Assembly (NCBI GenBank): GCA_020629315.1 | Contig: JAHDDO010000019.1 | Span: 1 to 62,083 of the forward strand | DNA length: 62,083 nucleotides | Reading direction: 5' to 3' | DNA from: Saprospiraceae bacterium | GTDB lineage: Bacteria; Bacteroidota; Bacteroidia; Chitinophagales; Saprospiraceae | Part shown: positions 26,176 to 34,582 of the stretch, piece after piece | How positions within the stretch are numbered: the first letter of the stretch is position 1 | Layout: every line of letters begins with the position of its first letter | Made by a program: the position numbers and the translations under genes | Notes under the pieces: model-generated | Database searches by the model: none | What the model saw: only the letters and a program-made list of their open reading frames with translations | Told to the model about the DNA's origin: nothing

Positions 26176-26391
26176 ATGAACCCTAAAACGCTGATATTTA
26201 TAGGTTTATGTATTTGTTTTATTGGCCTTATACTTTACTTATTTCCCAATGCATTTAAGTGGTTTGGTAACCTGCCCGGTGATTTTAAATCCGATAAAGG
26301 TAATGTAAAGGTGTTTTTTCCGCTAAGCAGTATGATTTTGGTAAGTCTTATTTTCAATCTCATCTATCGGCTTTACAAATATTTTTTATGA
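26176..26391 (+). CDS. DUF2905 small membrane protein
   Basis: This is a 71-residue protein with two membrane helices (about 4-24 and 47-66) joined by the diagnostic loop FKWFGNLPGDFKSDKGNVKV. This matches DUF2905, a short inner-membrane family of unknown function. It is the first gene of an operon in which each following start overlaps the preceding stop or nearly so; here the overlap with the next gene is 4 bases. Confidence 0.8.
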   Translation: MNPKTLIFIGLCICFIGLILYLFPNAFKWFGNLPGDFKSDKGNVKVFFPLSSMILVSLIFNLIYRLYKYFL

Positions 26392-27128
26392 AAATTAGAT
26401 TACTTATATGGTCAGTATTACTATGCAGCTGCAGTTATTTACCTAGCTCATTTCCAGATAGTATAGAAAAAGAAACCCCTGAATATATTTCATTACTTCC
26501 GGCTTCCTCAGGTACTCAAAATCCATATTTGATTTTTTATCCAGGCGGTCTGGTAGATCCTCATGCCTATATTGAACTGCTAGATCTTATGAGGGATGTT
26601 TTCAAACAGATTATTATCATCAAACCAAATGCAAATTTAGCCATCTTAGATCTTGATCAAGCAAAGGGTATAATTGAAGATATACTTTCGACAGAAGAAA
26701 ATGCAAGTTTCGTTTTTGCCGGGCATTCATTAGGCGGTGTAGCTGCTTCTAGAATGGCTAATGAGGTAGACGATGCTAAAGGCCTACTTTTGTTAGCTAG
26801 CTACCCTACCCAATCAGATAATCTGAGCAATAAGAATCTACAAGTCCTATCCATTTTGGGGTCCAATGATGGCGTTTTTGATATACAAACATTTGAAGAT
26901 AGAAAAGACAATTTGCCACCAGGCATCGATATTAAAGACATCCTTGATTTACCAAATACTATAGAAAATAATAGTAGTATCTACTTTGAAATAGAAGGAG
27001 GCAACCATAGTCAATTTGGCACCTATGGCTTTCAAGAGGGGGATAATGTAGCCACGATTACTGCTAAAGATCAAAAGCGTATATGTGCTGAAATTATTTC
27101 ACATTTCTCAATAGCTGCAGGATGGTAA
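26388..27128 (+). CDS. alpha/beta-hydrolase lipoprotein
   Basis: This is a 246-residue protein with a short signal and lipobox (LLCSC, Cys at about 14-16). The alpha/beta-hydrolase core has the nucleophile elbow GHSLGG (residues about 121-126), a later Asp candidate in SILGSNDGVFD and a His candidate in GGNHSQFG, so the Ser-Asp-His triad is plausibly complete. Substrates of this sub-family are unknown to me; esterase or lipase activity is inference. It overlaps neighbours on both sides. Confidence 0.75.
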   Translation: MKIRLLIWSVLLCSCSYLPSSFPDSIEKETPEYISLLPASSGTQNPYLIFYPGGLVDPHAYIELLDLMRDVFKQIIIIKPNANLAILDLDQAKGIIEDILSTEENASFVFAGHSLGGVAASRMANEVDDAKGLLLLASYPTQSDNLSNKNLQVLSILGSNDGVFDIQTFEDRKDNLPPGIDIKDILDLPNTIENNSSIYFEIEGGNHSQFGTYGFQEGDNVATITAKDQKRICAEIISHFSIAAGW

Positions 27129-27622
27129 GAGCCCTGATTACATACCTTATACTTTTTGTAAGTACACTAGGACAAGCGCAAGATCTCCTCTTTGAATCTG
27201 GTAGAGGTATTGGCATTCAAAACAATATTGAATCAGGCGTTTTTGATAATAATCAATCCTATCGTCTTTCATTCATTTTTAAGAGCCATTTTGGATTGGG
27301 TGCGGAGATCCGAACCATTGATTGGGGAAATCAAGGCAGCTTTTTTCTTTGCTATACCTATCCATTGCTTCTCAATGAGAACATGAATGTGTCTCTCCAG
27401 TGGGACGCCATTTTGTCCATGCCTTTTTATCAGAACGGCAATAAATTGAGTATAGGTAGTGGTCTTTATTCGGTGGTCCAATGGCCATTATATAAGCAAA
27501 ATACAGGTAAAGCTTCAGTAGGTTTACGGTATGACCGAATTTTCAATTACCCCGGCAGAATAGATAGAACCCTCGAAATCCCAATTCTAATCGGTATAGT
27601 ACGAAATGGAATATTTAACTAG
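27122..27622 (+). CDS. small secreted or outer-membrane protein
   Basis: This is a 166-residue protein with a signal peptide (MVRALITYLILFVSTLGQAQ). The mature part shows alternating strands with aromatics (FKSHFGLGAEIRTIDWG, VSLQWDAILSM, GLYSVVQWPLYK, ASVGLRYDRIF), consistent with a small beta-barrel. It is not a recognised family. It overlaps the hydrolase gene by 7 bases and the DUF92 gene by 17, so it is co-expressed with envelope and lipid-related genes. Confidence 0.5.
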   Translation: MVRALITYLILFVSTLGQAQDLLFESGRGIGIQNNIESGVFDNNQSYRLSFIFKSHFGLGAEIRTIDWGNQGSFFLCYTYPLLLNENMNVSLQWDAILSMPFYQNGNKLSIGSGLYSVVQWPLYKQNTGKASVGLRYDRIFNYPGRIDRTLEIPILIGIVRNGIFN

Positions 27623-28370
27623 CACATCGATACATCTTTACTTTTTAGTAGGTATCAGTATTGTAGTGGTCTTAATGAATGCCTTACGGTGGTTACATGC
27701 AAAAGCCGCTATAGCCACCTGGTTGATGGGGGTTGCCATTTTCTTTGTTGCAGGTATCTCTTATCTAGTATACCCTATACTCTTTGTGCTAATTGGCAGT
27801 CTTGCTAGCAAATTAAACCCCAAAAGCGAAGCAGAAAAACTGGGTAGAGGTATATGGCAGGTCTTGGCGAATGGTGGGCCTTCGATAATTACCTTGATCC
27901 TTTTCAGCATAACTCAAAATCAAATATATCTTCATCTCTTTATATTATCCTATGCCGTGGCATTGAGTGATACTACAAGTAGTGAATTTGGTAAACGCTT
28001 CGGCACTAGAACGATAGACATCCTCGGATTTAGCCCTGTTGAAAAAGGGCTTTCAGGTGGGATTAGTGTATTAGGTACCTTAATGGGTTTAGCTGCCTCA
28101 TCACTCATTGGATTTATTGCTGCTATATCCCATCACGCCAGTGGGTCAAGTCTTTTTTGGATTATTCTATTAGGGTTTACAGGGATGTTACTGGATAGTG
28201 CGCTAGGTAGTGCCTTTCAACAAAAATATTACGCAAACAGCCAAATTACGGAAGTAGGTAAAGAAGAGAATTTAATTAAAGGCATTCATGGCTTTGATAA
28301 TAATTGGGTAAATTTCATTTCTATACTTTTAACCTTAATGGAAGGATTTCTTTTTCTTTCGTTGACCTAA
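27606..28370 (+). CDS. DUF92 family membrane protein (VTE6-like)
   Basis: This is a 254-residue polytopic membrane protein with about six helices. It carries typical DUF92 features: ATWLMGVAIFFVAG, ASKLNPKSEAEKLGRGIWQVLANGG, DTTSSEFGKRFG and TILGFSPVEKGLSGGIS-type segments, and GMLLDSALGSAFQ near the C-terminus. The plant member VTE6 is a phytyl-phosphate kinase, so the family may phosphorylate isoprenoid alcohols or phosphates. Activity here is inferred from family only. Confidence 0.8.
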   Translation: MEYLTSTSIHLYFLVGISIVVVLMNALRWLHAKAAIATWLMGVAIFFVAGISYLVYPILFVLIGSLASKLNPKSEAEKLGRGIWQVLANGGPSIITLILFSITQNQIYLHLFILSYAVALSDTTSSEFGKRFGTRTIDILGFSPVEKGLSGGISVLGTLMGLAASSLIGFIAAISHHASGSSLFWIILLGFTGMLLDSALGSAFQQKYYANSQITEVGKEENLIKGIHGFDNNWVNFISILLTLMEGFLFLSLT

Positions 28371-28393
28371 CAAAAAATGACTTTACAGGATTA

Positions 28394-29242
28394 ATGCAAC
28401 TACTTAAAAATCCATACCCAGCGCCTGAAGGAAGCTCACGTTCTATAATTATCTCCTTGGGCATAGGTCTATTTATTGGAAGCTTTCTAGCTTTTTTCCA
28501 ACCATTCAATATTTCAGCTTTAGATATAGAGCATAAAATTTTTAAGATCTATGGTTATGGCTTGATTACGTTTCTAATAACCTTTCTTTTCTTATATCTA
28601 CTCCCAAGGTTTTTGCCCAATGTCATCAATGAAAAACATTGGACCGTTGGCAAAGAGTTACTATTTTTTGTCTGTATGATCCTGAGTATCGCTTGCTTGA
28701 ACTCATTATATACCTCCGTATTATCCGGTTCTTTACCAAATGTAAAAGACCTAGGGATCATGCTTGCTAATACATTTATTTTGGGCTGTATTCCCACTTT
28801 TTTTGTTGTCCTACTAGATCACAATCAGAAACTAAATAAACATGTCCAAGCGGTAGAAGAAATGGACATTTATCGACAAAAAGAGGACGAGCATATACAA
28901 TTACAAATTCCTACAGATGCCCAACATGAAATAATAGAACTTAATACTGATCAATTTCTTTACGCAGAGTCTGAAGGAAATTACATAACTATATTCCAGG
29001 AATCTGACAATGAAGTCAAAAAAGGACTTTACAGATTTACACTCACAAAACTTGATCAAGCGTTGCCGCTTAAGCATCTAATCAGATGTCATCGTTCTTA
29101 TATTATCAATCTTCAAAAAGTAACCGAGGTAAACGGTAATGCACAAGGATTTAAACTTAGTGTAGAAGGCATTGAAGATAAGGTCCCGGTCTCAAGGAAA
29201 TTTGTCCCAATTGTCAAAGAATATTTTTCAGAATCCGCCTAA
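28394..29242 (+). CDS. membrane-bound LytTR transcription regulator
   Basis: This is a 282-residue protein from the ATG at 28394; the longer frame from 28304 overlaps DUF92 and adds no domain. Four membrane helices lie at about 16-36, 52-72, 87-107 and 117-138, followed by a short linker and a C-terminal LytTR DNA-binding domain (about 185-280: FLYAESEGNYITIF, YRFTLTKLDQAL, LIRCHRSYIINLQKV, VPVSRKFVPIVKEYF). Such one-component membrane regulators bind direct repeats about 20-21 bp apart. Just that arrangement lies downstream at 29251-29310, before a TonB-receptor gene. Confidence 0.85.
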   Translation: MQLLKNPYPAPEGSSRSIIISLGIGLFIGSFLAFFQPFNISALDIEHKIFKIYGYGLITFLITFLFLYLLPRFLPNVINEKHWTVGKELLFFVCMILSIACLNSLYTSVLSGSLPNVKDLGIMLANTFILGCIPTFFVVLLDHNQKLNKHVQAVEEMDIYRQKEDEHIQLQIPTDAQHEIIELNTDQFLYAESEGNYITIFQESDNEVKKGLYRFTLTKLDQALPLKHLIRCHRSYIINLQKVTEVNGNAQGFKLSVEGIEDKVPVSRKFVPIVKEYFSESA

Positions 29243-29250
29243 TAAGGCTT

Positions 29251-29310
29251 GTCATTCGTCCCAAAACCCCGCTAAATACCCCAAAGCCTTGCTACTAATC
29301 CCAATTTCTG
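29251..29310 (+). promoter_or_regulatory. three 20-bp imperfect direct repeats, candidate LytTR operator
   Basis: Three units (29251-29270, 29271-29290, 29291-29310) align without gaps as G-pyrimidine-pyrimidine-A, five variable bases, pyrimidine, then CCCAA. The CCCAA cores start at 29260, 29280 and 29300, exactly 20 bp apart. LytTR proteins bind short direct repeats with about one or two helical turns between them. The site lies 77-136 bases before the TonB-receptor ATG and right after the LytTR gene. Confidence 0.5.
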
Positions 29311-29386
29311 GACAGTCAACACTTGGATATGAATGGGCATGGAACAGAAGCTACTTTTGGATCATCGTTCAATTAAAATTGTAATT

Positions 29387-31762
29387 ATGAAAAATCTATG
29401 TATTCTTATTTTTTCCTTTCTAAGTGTAGTTCCACTCATTGCTCAAGAAAGCTTAGTCCAAAATATTAAAGGGCAGGTGATCGATGCCGATACAGGGCTC
29501 CCATTAATAGGTGCCAATGTCCTTATTTTGGATGAAAACGAAATGAAAGGCGTTAGCACTGATTTCGATGGTTATTATGAATTTCAGGCCCTGCCTGTAG
29601 GCAGGTATAGTTTAGCTTGTAGCTATTTAGGATATAGCACAGATCAAGCTAATAATATGCTACTCACCTCTGGAAAAGAGTTAATCATCAACTTTGCATT
29701 AACAGAAGAAGTCATTGTAGCAGAAGAAGTGACAATTGTAGCAACAAAAGATGCAAATGTAGATGTAGAAAAATTGGCTACTATCAGTGTTCAAACGTTT
29801 GATGCAGAAGTAGCTAATAGATATGCCGGCAGTAGAAATGATGTAGCTAGGATGGCTGCTGGTTTTGCGGGGGTCTCCGCTAATGAAGATTCAAGAAATG
29901 ATATCGTTATTAGAGGTAATTCTCCTTCTGGTTTGCTATGGAAGCTAGATGGGATTGATATACCGAACCCTAGTCATTTTGGAGCACTAGGATCTACGGG
30001 TGGGCCAGTAAGCATGCTCAATAATAACTTAATGGATAATTCCACCTTCATGACGGGGGCCTTTCCCGCCATGTATGGAAATGCTCTATCAGGGGTCTTT
30101 GACCTAAGCCTTAGAAAAGGAAATCGAGATAAACACGAATTTACGGGCGGCATTAGCTTTAACGGCGTAGAATTAGGCGCTGAAGGGCCACTGTCTAGAA
30201 ATAGCGGTGCCACCTATCTAGTGAACTACAGGTATTCGGTGGTAGATCTTGTCAGTCGTATTTCGAGTGTGGGTAGTGCTACTGGAACAGGTAATGCGAT
30301 TCCAAGGTATCAAGATCTTAGTTTTAAGGTGCACATCCCTACAGAACGTCTAGGAAGCTTTTCATTGATAGGTCTAGGCGGTACCTCAGGAATTGATTTC
30401 TTAATAGAAGAGCAAGAAGCCAGCGATGATCCCAACTTTTTCTCTGGCGCAAATGAGAACCTTCGTTATCGCACAAATATGGGAGTGACCGCGTTAACAA
30501 ATAAGCACTATTACTCCAATAAAACCTTTGGTAAAGCAAGTTTAGCTTTCTCAACTTCAGGAGTCGAAACTCGAGTCGATACCGTTAATGCGGATTTTGA
30601 AGAAGGCGCTGTGTATAGAGATAACTCAACACTGAGTCGTATTCGCTTAGCCTACGACATAAAAAGTAAGTTTAATGCTCAACATAGTTTACGAGCAGGC
30701 ATAGCTACAAATCAACTAGGCTTCTCATTTGTAGACAGTGTCCGAATTGCTGATGATACCTTCAGAAAGCTAAGGAATTTTGATGGCCAAGCGAATTTGC
30801 TCCAAGGGTATGCCCAATGGCAATTTAGGTTAAACAATGCACTTACTACAAACCTTGGCATATTCAGTCAGTACTATACTTTCAATGGTACGTATTCTAT
30901 CGAACCACGATTCAATCTACGATATGAAATTCATCCAAACTTTGCCATTACAGCTGGTCTTGGAAGACATAGTAAACTACAGGATTTCCAACTGTATTTA
31001 ATTCAAACTACTTTATCAGACGGTACTGTATTGACGACAAATAAAGACCTAGGTATGTCCATTAGTGATCAAGCTATGGTAGGATTTGATTGGAGTCTGC
31101 CTAAAGGATGGTCTTTAAAAACGGAAGCCTATTATCAGGATCTAAAAAATATACCCATAGAGCAAGGACCTTCGTTTTATTCCGCGATCAATGAAGGTGC
31201 TGATTTTACCATACCTTCTGTTGATTCATTAGTAAACAATGGAACAGGTACTAATTATGGACTAGAATTCACGATTCAAAAGGGGTTTAATAAAGGATTC
31301 TATCTATTATCCACTTTGTCCATTTTTGATTCCAAGTACATTGGGAGTGACGGTATAGAACGTTCAACTGCTTTTGATAATGGTTATGTATTCAATGTGT
31401 TGACAGGTAAAGAATGGACTTTGGGCGATAAATTGTCCATAGCGACGGATATTAAAGCTACGCGAGCAGGGGGTCGGAGATATACACCTTTTGATCTAGA
31501 GGCTTCGGCATTAGCCGGTGAGGGTGTCTTAAGTCAGGATCAAATTTTTGGAAAACGATTTGATGATTATCAGCGAATCGACCTAAAACTTACCTTAAGG
31601 CATAATATGAAAAGAGCATCACAAGAGTGGTCCATTGATATGCAAAATGTGCTTGATAACAAAAATGTCTTTGGTCAAAGTTACAATGCCGAAACAGGCC
31701 AAGTTGAAACAACATTTCAGTTAGGTAGATATCCTGTCATTTTGTACAAGATCACATTCTAA
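29387..31762 (+). CDS. TonB-dependent outer-membrane receptor with N-terminal CarboxypepD_reg-like domain
   Basis: This is a 791-residue protein from the ATG at 29387, where the signal peptide begins (MKNLCILIFSFLSVVPLIAQ); an upstream ATG adds 18 residues. A carboxypeptidase-regulatory/CnaB-like domain lies at about 25-115 (IKGQVIDADTGLPLIGANV), the plug at about 125-240 (RNDIVIRGNSPSGLLWKLDG) and the barrel to the C-terminus, which ends in a hydrophobic strand. No SusD partner follows, so the substrate may be a metal chelate or small molecule rather than a glycan. It is probably controlled by the preceding LytTR regulator. Confidence 0.9.
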   Translation: MKNLCILIFSFLSVVPLIAQESLVQNIKGQVIDADTGLPLIGANVLILDENEMKGVSTDFDGYYEFQALPVGRYSLACSYLGYSTDQANNMLLTSGKELIINFALTEEVIVAEEVTIVATKDANVDVEKLATISVQTFDAEVANRYAGSRNDVARMAAGFAGVSANEDSRNDIVIRGNSPSGLLWKLDGIDIPNPSHFGALGSTGGPVSMLNNNLMDNSTFMTGAFPAMYGNALSGVFDLSLRKGNRDKHEFTGGISFNGVELGAEGPLSRNSGATYLVNYRYSVVDLVSRISSVGSATGTGNAIPRYQDLSFKVHIPTERLGSFSLIGLGGTSGIDFLIEEQEASDDPNFFSGANENLRYRTNMGVTALTNKHYYSNKTFGKASLAFSTSGVETRVDTVNADFEEGAVYRDNSTLSRIRLAYDIKSKFNAQHSLRAGIATNQLGFSFVDSVRIADDTFRKLRNFDGQANLLQGYAQWQFRLNNALTTNLGIFSQYYTFNGTYSIEPRFNLRYEIHPNFAITAGLGRHSKLQDFQLYLIQTTLSDGTVLTTNKDLGMSISDQAMVGFDWSLPKGWSLKTEAYYQDLKNIPIEQGPSFYSAINEGADFTIPSVDSLVNNGTGTNYGLEFTIQKGFNKGFYLLSTLSIFDSKYIGSDGIERSTAFDNGYVFNVLTGKEWTLGDKLSIATDIKATRAGGRRYTPFDLEASALAGEGVLSQDQIFGKRFDDYQRIDLKLTLRHNMKRASQEWSIDMQNVLDNKNVFGQSYNAETGQVETTFQLGRYPVILYKITF

Positions 31763-31778
31763 AACTTGTAGGATATAT

Positions 31779-31831
31779 AGGGGACAAGTACTTTAGTTAC
31801 AAAATTTGAACGTATGTCCAGCTTGTCCCCT
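31779..31831. repeat. 10-bp perfect inverted repeat spanning the start of the VOC gene
   Basis: AGGGGACAAG at 31779-31788 is complementary to CTTGTCCCCT at 31822-31831. The second arm lies in codons 3-6 of the VOC gene, so an RNA stem would enclose the ribosome-binding region and start codon. It could equally act as a weak terminator for the upstream receptor gene. No T run follows. Confidence 0.35.
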
Positions 31832-32239
31832 TTTCATCTCGCCATTCCGGTTTCTGACTTATCCGTATGCCGAACATTTTATACTGAACTGCTAGAACTC
31901 GAAGAAGGCCGAAGCAGTGATCAATGGGTCGACTATAATTTTTTTGGCCATCAATTGGTTATCCATGAAGTCCAGATAAGTAGTGAAGCAAAATTAGATA
32001 CCAATCCTGTAGATGGTCACGCAGTTCCTGTACCCCATTTTGGCGTGGTGCTGCCTTGGGACACCTTCCATGATTTTGCTGATACTATAAGACAAAAAGG
32101 AATCCCATTTATCATCGAACCTTATATCCGATTCGAAGGGCAAGTGGGCGAACAAGCTACTATGTTTTTCAAGGATCCATCAAATAATGCCTTAGAGTTT
32201 AAAGCATTCAAAAATATAGATCAGCTCTTTGCACGTTAA
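31814..32239 (+). CDS. VOC-family (glyoxalase/dioxygenase-like) protein
   Basis: This is a 141-residue protein with the paired beta-alpha-beta-beta-beta modules of the vicinal-oxygen-chelate fold. It begins FHLAIPVSDLSVCRTFYTELLEL, with His as the first metal ligand; a central HFGVVLPW gives the second and the C-terminal ALEFKAF the Glu ligand. These are consistent with a divalent metal site. The family includes glyoxalase I, dioxygenases and antibiotic-resistance proteins, and no specific activity can be chosen here. Confidence 0.85.
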   Translation: MSSLSPFHLAIPVSDLSVCRTFYTELLELEEGRSSDQWVDYNFFGHQLVIHEVQISSEAKLDTNPVDGHAVPVPHFGVVLPWDTFHDFADTIRQKGIPFIIEPYIRFEGQVGEQATMFFKDPSNNALEFKAFKNIDQLFAR

Positions 32240-32296
32240 AGTTTTAGGGACTCTGGACAAAATAAACTAAACTTACGTTTCTAAAGAAAGACAACT

Positions 32297-32944
32297 ATGA
32301 GAACTCTATTTGTCTTCCTTTCTTTGACTTACTTACTATTATTTTATTCTTGCCACCCACATACAGAGGGATCAGGCAATATCATTACCCAAACATTCAT
32401 TCCTGAATATTACCATACTATTCATATTTCGGGGTATCATGATGTCCATGTAACACAAGGGATCGATTCTTTAATTTATATCGAAGGTGATGATAATATA
32501 GTGTCCCTATTAGATGCATTTGTCGAAGAAGACGTCTTGTATTTGATGATGCCAGATATGGAGATCACAAATGCGTCAATAATCATTCAGGCAGAAAAAT
32601 CTTCTTTGAACAGAGTCATTAAAAAAGGAGATGGTAGTTTCCGATTAGACGGGTTTGATAATATGGATGATCTCCAATTAGAACATTATGGAAAGGGGTC
32701 CGTGTCGTTAACGGGTTATGCTCCAAAAATTTCTGTAACTAAGGATGGCATTGGACCATTGCAAGCCTTTTCATTTACATGCGATACATTAGATATTTCT
32801 ATGGATGGCCTAGGTAATGCCGAGTTCCAATGTCAATATTTGATGAAAGGGTCTCTTGAAGGAAAAGGGCATATATTCTATAAAGGCCAGCCTACCTTAG
32901 AAGTCTTAATAGCAAGTACTGGAACCATAATTGATGCTAACTAA
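32297..32944 (+). CDS. GIN-domain (DUF2807) lipoprotein
   Basis: This is a 215-residue protein with a lipoprotein signal (Cys at about 19, LLLFYSCHP). It continues as a DUF2807 head domain starting GSGNIITQTF and carrying regular short beta strands (IHISGYHDVHVTQGID, LQLEHYGKGSVSLTGY, LDISMDGLGNAEFQC), typical of a right-handed parallel beta structure. DUF2807 proteins are surface or periplasmic with unknown function; a second member lies at 37682. No operon partner is obvious. Confidence 0.75.
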   Translation: MRTLFVFLSLTYLLLFYSCHPHTEGSGNIITQTFIPEYYHTIHISGYHDVHVTQGIDSLIYIEGDDNIVSLLDAFVEEDVLYLMMPDMEITNASIIIQAEKSSLNRVIKKGDGSFRLDGFDNMDDLQLEHYGKGSVSLTGYAPKISVTKDGIGPLQAFSFTCDTLDISMDGLGNAEFQCQYLMKGSLEGKGHIFYKGQPTLEVLIASTGTIIDAN

Positions 32945-32993
32945 GCCATTTTGTGCTTGTCAGAAACATGGATATAAAGGACAATTTTGGTAT

Positions 32994-34556
32994 TTACCGA
33001 ACCAAGGTAATATCACCTTTGATGATTCGCTGTCCGTCTAGGACTTCAAGAATGGCATAATAACTATAGACGCCCGCAACTACATCACTACCGTTGAATG
33101 TTCCATCCCATCCACTTGTCGAAATATTGGGTGCTATGTTTTCTCCAAAAAATACTTGATTACCCCATCTGTCATAGACCCCTAACTCTAAAATGTTGAA
33201 AACAGCTGCATTCCCTTGAATGTAAAAATAAGCATTGTCTCCAGTAGCTTGAGGAGAGAACACATTAGGAACAAATATCCCTACCGCATCGCTTACGTCG
33301 ACGGTTAAGGTAACGGTGGCTTCTTTAGTACATCCATTCTCATCTGTGACAACAACGGTATAACTAGTTGTAGTTTGCACGCTTGCAATTGGGTCTGGAC
33401 AATCAATACATGACAAACCTGTTTCAGGCATCCAACTAAAGCTTCCTCCTGTGGCATCGGTATCTGCTAAGAGCGGAACATCTTCATTAAATCCAACAGT
33501 CATATCATCTGTAATGTCCAATGTAAAGTCATTAGCTGCGATAATTGCTATGGTCGTATCTAGATTGCAATTTTGATCATCAATAATATTGATAGAATAA
33601 TTGCCTGCCGGCAATTGATCAAAAGTAGTTTGCTGCCCTGCATCTTGGCCTTCAAAAATGATGCTGCTCAATGGATTTTCTACGTTGCTCAGGTCTACAG
33701 AAATAAAAGCAGTACTATCGCCGGGGCAATCTGGTGTACCGGAAGTAAAGCTAGCTGAGCCAAAATTTGATTCTCCGATAAATACGCTATCTGTAGCTGT
33801 ACAACCATTTATATTTGATGTAGCAGTAAAATAAAACCAGCCAGCTTCAAGGATCTCTGCATCCAGAAAATTAGATGCTATGAGGTCTCCTATTTCATTA
33901 GTCCATGAAAACATCGCATCATCCTCATTTAGATCCAAAGTTGCAATGACTGTTGTTTTCTTTGGCATACAAGGGAGTGTCTGATCCGGTCCTGCTTCCA
34001 CTACAGGCAACGCTGTGTCTTCTATAACCGTTACTGAGGTCGATGAGCTGCAACCGTTTTCCGAATCAGTAACCACTAATACATAATCTCCAGGCTCATC
34101 TACATCCTGTAAAACACCATCGTCTCCCCCAGGGATATCATTTCCCATTTCATCTTGCCATTGATATTCAATACTTGGACCGATACTAGAGAAGCTACCA
34201 TCTAAATCTACAGATGTGGTCAAACAATTAATTGTAGTTGGAGTAACGATAGTAGCGATAGGTTCTTCGGTATCTTCTAAGATGGTGATGGTCATCGAAT
34301 TAGTGCAATCAAGAACGGTATCGGTTGCAATGAGAATTAACTGACCTGCTTCTGTCACGTCAAAACTTAATCCCGTTCCCATTTCAGATCCTAAAATCCA
34401 AGTATACTCCACGTTCATTTGCTCTTCCGTTGTAGCCATAATCATATCTACATCGCAAGTGAGCGTTTGAGTATCTGGGTCCAATGTTATGTTTGCGTCC
34501 GGAAGGACTGATGGAAATAGAAACAGACCCGATAATAAAAGGTACAGATTGAACAT
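32994..34556 (-). CDS. secreted adhesin-like protein with Ig/PKD-like repeats and gliding-associated C-terminal (T9SS type B) domain
   Basis: This is a 520-residue protein with a short N-terminal signal (MFNLYLLLSGLFLFPSVLP). Repeated domains of about 85-90 residues with the tryptophan-containing motif YxW and ITDxxGCTxxxxVTV follow (DSENGCSSSTSVTV, DENGCTKEATVTL). The last 90 residues are the gliding motility-associated C-terminal domain: VPNVFSP, YDRWGNQVFF, WDGTFNG, VAGVYSYYAIL, KGDITLVR. It should be exported by the T9SS as a surface protein. It follows metK at 26 bases on the same strand, with no terminator seen between them. Confidence 0.85.
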   Translation of the reverse strand: MFNLYLLLSGLFLFPSVLPDANITLDPDTQTLTCDVDMIMATTEEQMNVEYTWILGSEMGTGLSFDVTEAGQLILIATDTVLDCTNSMTITILEDTEEPIATIVTPTTINCLTTSVDLDGSFSSIGPSIEYQWQDEMGNDIPGGDDGVLQDVDEPGDYVLVVTDSENGCSSSTSVTVIEDTALPVVEAGPDQTLPCMPKKTTVIATLDLNEDDAMFSWTNEIGDLIASNFLDAEILEAGWFYFTATSNINGCTATDSVFIGESNFGSASFTSGTPDCPGDSTAFISVDLSNVENPLSSIIFEGQDAGQQTTFDQLPAGNYSINIIDDQNCNLDTTIAIIAANDFTLDITDDMTVGFNEDVPLLADTDATGGSFSWMPETGLSCIDCPDPIASVQTTTSYTVVVTDENGCTKEATVTLTVDVSDAVGIFVPNVFSPQATGDNAYFYIQGNAAVFNILELGVYDRWGNQVFFGENIAPNISTSGWDGTFNGSDVVAGVYSYYAILEVLDGQRIIKGDITLVR

Positions 34557-34582
34557 ATGTTAGCTACTAACAGAAAGTAATC

